Assembly (NCBI GenBank): GCA_964504565.1
Contig: CAZDEY010000007.1
Span: 189,674 to 253,673 of the forward strand
Length of the DNA stretch: 64,000 nucleotides
Source of the DNA: Cesiribacter sp964504565
Lineage (GTDB): Bacteria; Bacteroidota; Bacteroidia; Cytophagales; Cyclobacteriaceae
Reading direction: 5' to 3'
The position numbers and the translations under genes are program-made. Of this stretch, positions 60,555 through 64,000 are shown in pieces; the stretch's first letter is position 1; each line of letters starts with the position of its first letter. Under the pieces are notes generated by a model. It worked only from the letters and a program-made list of their open reading frames with translations, was not told the origin of the DNA and did not search any database.

Positions 60555-63392
60555 GTGCCTTATAAGTACGTACTAATACTACTATTATTTTGCCTAACGG
60601 CCTCAACCTTATCTGCTCAGATCCAACCCGAGCAAGAAATTCCTCGCGACCGCCCCATTAGAAATTTGCCGGCCTTGCCTACTCAGGAAGCTGATACCCT
60701 TAGTGAGGAAGAAGTACCGGCTATTAACCCCGGCGATACCCTAAATACCCCCGGCGATACGGTGCGGATGAATTTGCCGCCCCAACCCCAACAAGCTAAG
60801 GGCGATATTGAGACAAAAATCAATTATGGTGCCAAAGACAGTAGCCGTATGGATATACCCAATAAAATGGTATACCTCTACGGTGATGCCTTTATTGAGT
60901 ACGGTACTATAAAACTAGAGGCAGCGCAAATTTCTATAAACTGGAAAGAGAACACCCTTACCGCAGTAGGGGTAAAGGATAGCGCCAATAAGGTGCAGGG
61001 AAAGCCGGTATTTTCCGATGGGCCGGAAACCTACGTAACTGATCAAATTACGTATAACTTTAAGAATAGAAAGGCGCTGATTAGAGGCGTGGTAACCCAG
61101 CAGGACGATGGCTACATACACGGCGATTGGGTTGAAAAGGATGCTGAAGATAACCTGTACGTAAAAAGTGCCAGCTATACTACCTGTAATTTAGAAGACC
61201 CTCATTTTGAAATTGCCGCTACCAAACTTAAAGCCATACCTGGCGATAAAATTATTGCCGGCCCGTTTAACCTGCGTATTGCCAATATAAATACCCCGCT
61301 GGGTTTTCTGTTCGGTATGTTTCCGCAGCCGCGCAAGAAAACCTCCGGAATAATTATGCCTAGTTACGGTGAAGAAAATCGCCGGGGATTCTTTTTACGC
61401 GATGGCGGCTACTACTTTGCCATTAGCGATTATATTGATATGGCCGTAACCGGCGAGCTTTATACCAAAGGCAGCCGGGGCTTACAACTAGCCTCCAATT
61501 ACCGGAAGCGCTATCGCTACAGCGGCAATTTCAACATCCGCTATAACCGCAACGTAACCGGCGACGAGGGGTTAGAGAATATTAATACCGCCTACTGGGT
61601 AAATTGGAGCCATAGCCCTCAGAGCCGGGGAACCAGCCGGTTCTCAGCCTCGGTAAATGCCGGTTCATCTAGTTTTACTCAAAATAACCCTTCGCTAAAT
61701 AATTTAGAGCAAAACCTTAACCAACAGTTTACCTCTAATATAAGCTGGGGTAAAACCTTTCCTAATAGCCCATTTAGCCTAAACGCCCGGGCTAACTTAA
61801 ACCAGGATATAGCTCAAAATACCTTTGATTTAACCCTGCCCGATGTTGGCCTAACCATGAACCGTATCTATCCTTTTAAATCCAGAAGTGGTTCTAATAA
61901 AGGCTTTATACGGCAAATAAACTTTAGCTATACCGGCGCGGCTACTAACAAATTGAGCAACCGCCGGGCGGGTACGATAAACGGCTTAAGCGGAATAAAT
62001 ATTCTTAACGAAACCGACAACTCAGATCCGCTGGGTTTTGATTTTAATAACTTACCGGAATTATGGCGTCGGTCAAGCAGCGGGGTGCGGCATAGCATAC
62101 CGGTTAGCACTTCGGTAAACGTACTGAAGTATTTTACCCTAAGCCCCAGTTTCAATTATCAGGAAGTTTGGAGTTTCCGGCGACTGGAATTTACGGATTT
62201 TAACCGGGAGTTAGGCGGGGTTAGGGTCGATACGGTTGGTGGCTTTAACCGATCGGGAAGCTGGAATGCCAGTGCCGGGTTAAGCACCCGGGTGTACGGT
62301 ACCTTTTACGTAGGTGGCAAGCGCGAAACCCCCAAAATACAGGCCATTCGTCACATGATTGTACCCAACGTAAGCCTAAGCTACGCGCCAGATTATAGCC
62401 GCGAGAGTTCCGGCAATTACCAGGAGGTGCTAGTGGGTTACGATGAAAATGACGAACCTATCTACCGCCAGGTTCTGCAGTTTCAGGGCGGGGCGTTTAA
62501 CCCACCCGCCGGCCAGCGGCAGGGAAATATTAGTTTCGGTATAACTAATAATATAGAAATGAAGGTGCTGGATAAAAAGGATACGGTAAATACAACGTAT
62601 AAGAAAGTGCCACTGCTGGAACGGTTTAGCGTGAATTCTAGCTACAACGCTATCGCCGATAGTTTTAAACTTCAGGATATTAGCTTTAGCGGTAACACTC
62701 GCCTGTTCAATAACTTACTTACCGTACAGTTTGGCGGTCGCCTGAACCCGTATCAATACCGGTTAGATTCTACTTTCCTCAATCAGAACGGGGAACTACA
62801 GGTTAGGCAACGAGAGATAGACCGCTACGTTTGGGAAGACGGCGGGTTACCTACTCTAGAAAACGTAAACTTTAACCTTAGCACCAGCTTTAGTTCTAAA
62901 GGAGCCGGCAGCCAAAGCGGGGCGCAGCAGCCCAATGCGGGGGGCAACCTTACTACCCAACGAGAAAATGCCTTGGGCGAGGGTACACCTTTAGGCAATG
63001 AATTGGGGCAAGAGGGCTTAGCCTACCGCTACGATGACCCTAACGAGTATGTAGATTTTAACCTGCCCTGGAGCTTGCGGGTAAATTATACTTTTCAGTA
63101 CAATAAGCGGGGTATGCAGGTTAGCGAGGTTACCCAATCTATGAATTTTAGCGGCGATTTAAAGCTGACCGAAAAGTGGAAGATTGGGTTTAACAGTGCT
63201 TACAATTTTGAGGAGAAAGATTTTACCTCGGCTACCCGCCTAAGCATACACCGCGATTTGCACTGTTGGCAAATGGACGTAAACTGGGTACCGCTGGGTC
63301 CGTTTCAGAGCTTTTCAGTAGATATTAGGGTAAAAGCCCCAACTCTTCAAGATCTTAAACTTAGCCGCCGCCGCAGTTTTTGGGACAACTAA
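60555..63392 (+). CDS. LptD-like LPS-assembly outer-membrane protein
   Basis: A 945-residue outer-membrane protein with signal peptide (MPYKYVLILLLFCLTASTLSA, in part) starting with GTG. After a Pro/Glu-rich linker it has an OstA-like jelly-roll (~75-215, KMVYLYGDAFIEYGTIKLEA, EKDAEDNLYVKSASYTTC) and a large LptD beta-barrel (RKKTSGIIMPSYGEENRRGFFLRDGGYYFAISDY, given in part). LptD inserts lipopolysaccharide into the outer leaflet with the help of LptE, which is not seen here. Grouping with the amidase and MCE genes fits an envelope cluster. Confidence 0.9.
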   Translation: MPYKYVLILLLFCLTASTLSAQIQPEQEIPRDRPIRNLPALPTQEADTLSEEEVPAINPGDTLNTPGDTVRMNLPPQPQQAKGDIETKINYGAKDSSRMDIPNKMVYLYGDAFIEYGTIKLEAAQISINWKENTLTAVGVKDSANKVQGKPVFSDGPETYVTDQITYNFKNRKALIRGVVTQQDDGYIHGDWVEKDAEDNLYVKSASYTTCNLEDPHFEIAATKLKAIPGDKIIAGPFNLRIANINTPLGFLFGMFPQPRKKTSGIIMPSYGEENRRGFFLRDGGYYFAISDYIDMAVTGELYTKGSRGLQLASNYRKRYRYSGNFNIRYNRNVTGDEGLENINTAYWVNWSHSPQSRGTSRFSASVNAGSSSFTQNNPSLNNLEQNLNQQFTSNISWGKTFPNSPFSLNARANLNQDIAQNTFDLTLPDVGLTMNRIYPFKSRSGSNKGFIRQINFSYTGAATNKLSNRRAGTINGLSGINILNETDNSDPLGFDFNNLPELWRRSSSGVRHSIPVSTSVNVLKYFTLSPSFNYQEVWSFRRLEFTDFNRELGGVRVDTVGGFNRSGSWNASAGLSTRVYGTFYVGGKRETPKIQAIRHMIVPNVSLSYAPDYSRESSGNYQEVLVGYDENDEPIYRQVLQFQGGAFNPPAGQRQGNISFGITNNIEMKVLDKKDTVNTTYKKVPLLERFSVNSSYNAIADSFKLQDISFSGNTRLFNNLLTVQFGGRLNPYQYRLDSTFLNQNGELQVRQREIDRYVWEDGGLPTLENVNFNLSTSFSSKGAGSQSGAQQPNAGGNLTTQRENALGEGTPLGNELGQEGLAYRYDDPNEYVDFNLPWSLRVNYTFQYNKRGMQVSEVTQSMNFSGDLKLTEKWKIGFNSAYNFEEKDFTSATRLSIHRDLHCWQMDVNWVPLGPFQSFSVDIRVKAPTLQDLKLSRRRSFWDN

Positions 63393-63393
63393 T

Positions 63394-63535
63394 GAGTGAA
63401 GGAGTGAATTGGCGAATTAGTGAGTATGCGATGTAGTGAATTGATGTGATTTAGTTCCTGAAACAAGTTCAGGATGACGGTGCTTGGTTTATAGCAAGGC
63501 AGAATTTTTGTCTTATATCCTGAATCTTGGCTCTT
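63394..63535. repeat. Period-8 array, hairpin repeat and period-7 array
   Basis: 63394-63450 holds octamers GAGTGAAG, GAGTGAAT, TAGTGAGT, TAGTGAAT. 63457-63487 is a CCTGAAACAAGTTCAGG copy followed by ATGACGGTGCTTGG. 63515-63555 has heptamers ATCTTGG, CTCTTGA, CTCTTGG. Confidence 0.75.
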
Positions 63536-63574
63536 GACTCTTGGTTCTGTAGTCTAACTTCCGCGCGGAGGCCG

Positions 63575-63892
63575 CTAACCTCTACTCTCAACCTCTTCTT
63601 CCGGCTTGGTGAACATGAAACCTCGGGCCTCATTGCCTTCGTAAAAATCGACCTGTAGGCCTAGCAGGTACATTGTGTGCTTTTTTTCTACCACCATTGG
63701 TATTTCTTGTTGGTGATATTGGAGATCCTCAGGTTTGGGCTTATCAAAACCCAGCACGTACTGTACGCCGCCGCAGCCACCCCCGCCTTTTACGCCAATG
63801 CGCAAGGCATAATCTTCCGGAATGTTTTTATTCTTCATAATACTCCTAACCTCAACGGCAGCTTTCTGGGTAAGCGTTACGGGTTCCAGCAT
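63575..63892 (-). CDS. IscA/HesB-family protein lacking the C-terminal cysteine pair
   Basis: A 105-residue iron-sulfur accessory-type protein: LTQKAAVEVRSIMKNK, LRIGVKGGGGCGGVQYVLGFD (first Cys), VVEKKHTMYLLGLQVDF. Canonical A-type carriers end CGCGxSF, but here the equivalent is ARGFMFTKP, so only one of three cluster-binding cysteines remains. The start is ATG 63892. The role in iron-sulfur delivery is uncertain. The next bases are a heptamer array at the window edge. Confidence 0.88.
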   Translation of the reverse strand: MLEPVTLTQKAAVEVRSIMKNKNIPEDYALRIGVKGGGGCGGVQYVLGFDKPKPEDLQYHQQEIPMVVEKKHTMYLLGLQVDFYEGNEARGFMFTKPEEEVESRG

Positions 63893-63943
63893 AATATTCA
63901 AACTAATACAATTAAAACAAAGGTACTACAAAAAGTTTGGCTT

Positions 63944-64000
63944 GTGAGATGTGAGATGTGAGATGTGAGATGTGAGATGTGAGATGTGAGATGTGAGATG
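63944..64000. repeat. Perfect GTGAGAT heptamer array, cut by the window edge
   Basis: Eight consecutive perfect copies of GTGAGAT followed by the window end, so the full length is unknown. Confidence 0.95.

Noticed and set aside
14023..64000. CRISPR array
   Set aside because: The tandem heptamers and octamers have no spacer-repeat alternation and no repeats of 23-50 bases; no cas gene is present.
1..64000. tRNA, rRNA or riboswitch
   Set aside because: No cloverleaf with a TTCGA loop, no rRNA-like blocks and no convincing cobalamin, TPP or glycine riboswitch upstream of the BtuF-like, dxs or gcvT genes were seen by eye.

Overview
The window looks like a chromosomal piece of a Bacteroidota bacterium, most likely a member of the Cytophagales. 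Supporting signs are a SusC/SusD pair, a secreted esterase with a C-terminal type IX secretion sorting domain, two 7TMR-DISM sensor kinases (one fused to a response regulator and an AraC-type helix-turn-helix), a DAHP synthase/chorismate mutase fusion, lipoproteins with acidic residues after the lipobox cysteine, and several TAnnTTTG-type -7 promoter elements. Two runs of N (682-698 and 59594-59603) mark unfinished assembly joints, and both fall inside genes.

Layout. 1-5.7 kb: two small unknown genes, a hybrid sensor kinase/regulator, a DUF5602-like lipoprotein and two cupins. 5.7-7.1 kb: an AT-rich scar with REP-like hairpins, the C-terminal remnant of a REP-associated (RAYT) transposase, a decayed lipoprotein and an unknown lipoprotein. 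7.3-10.1 kb: a pair of M16 zinc-protease subunits, one active and one lacking the zinc motif. 10.5-15.2 kb: a BtuF-like metal-binding protein and the shikimate genes aroA, aroB and DAHP synthase/chorismate mutase. 15.3-17.2 kb: gcvT overlapping a comB-like phosphatase. 17.5-20 kb: an AT-rich island with an XRE regulator, an exported TPR membrane protein and a 56-residue lipoprotein. 20.5-36.5 kb: mostly housekeeping genes (lysS, proline dehydrogenase, an ECF sigma factor with a ClpP paralogue, dxs, scpA, folB, DivIVA, a WD40 protein, a phosphopantetheinyl transferase and others).

The most interesting region is 35.6-53.7 kb. A leftward gene series (sodium/solute symporter, exported alpha/beta hydrolase, TonB-dependent receptor, short-chain dehydrogenase, KAS III-like enzyme, acyl-CoA ligase, cytosolic paralogue of the hydrolase) lies next to a divergent LytTR regulator and 7TMR-DISM kinase pair, and then a secreted PHB-depolymerase-type esterase with FN3 and T9SS domains. 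A biotin-dependent acyl-CoA carboxylase subunit follows. A LacI-type palindrome (core GCAAACGTTT) occurs upstream of both the symporter and the esterase, and again between the promoter and start of proline dehydrogenase. I infer a locus that captures, hydrolyses, imports and CoA-activates an ester or hydroxyacid substrate. The KAS III-like enzyme keeps its cysteine but has lost the usual His and Asn.

54-64 kb: a SusC/SusD pair without carbohydrate enzymes, then envelope genes (MlaD-like protein, cell-wall amidase, LptD-like protein) and an IscA/HesB-like protein.

Many intergenic gaps, including those inside the catabolic gene series, are filled with degenerate tandem arrays of period 7 (types such as GAGTCTT, GTGAGAT and AATTACG) or period 8 (types such as GTGAATTA and CTAACCCA). 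There are also dispersed hairpin repeats and a 135-bp MITE-like element. I saw no tRNA, rRNA, CRISPR array, riboswitch or intact transposase.
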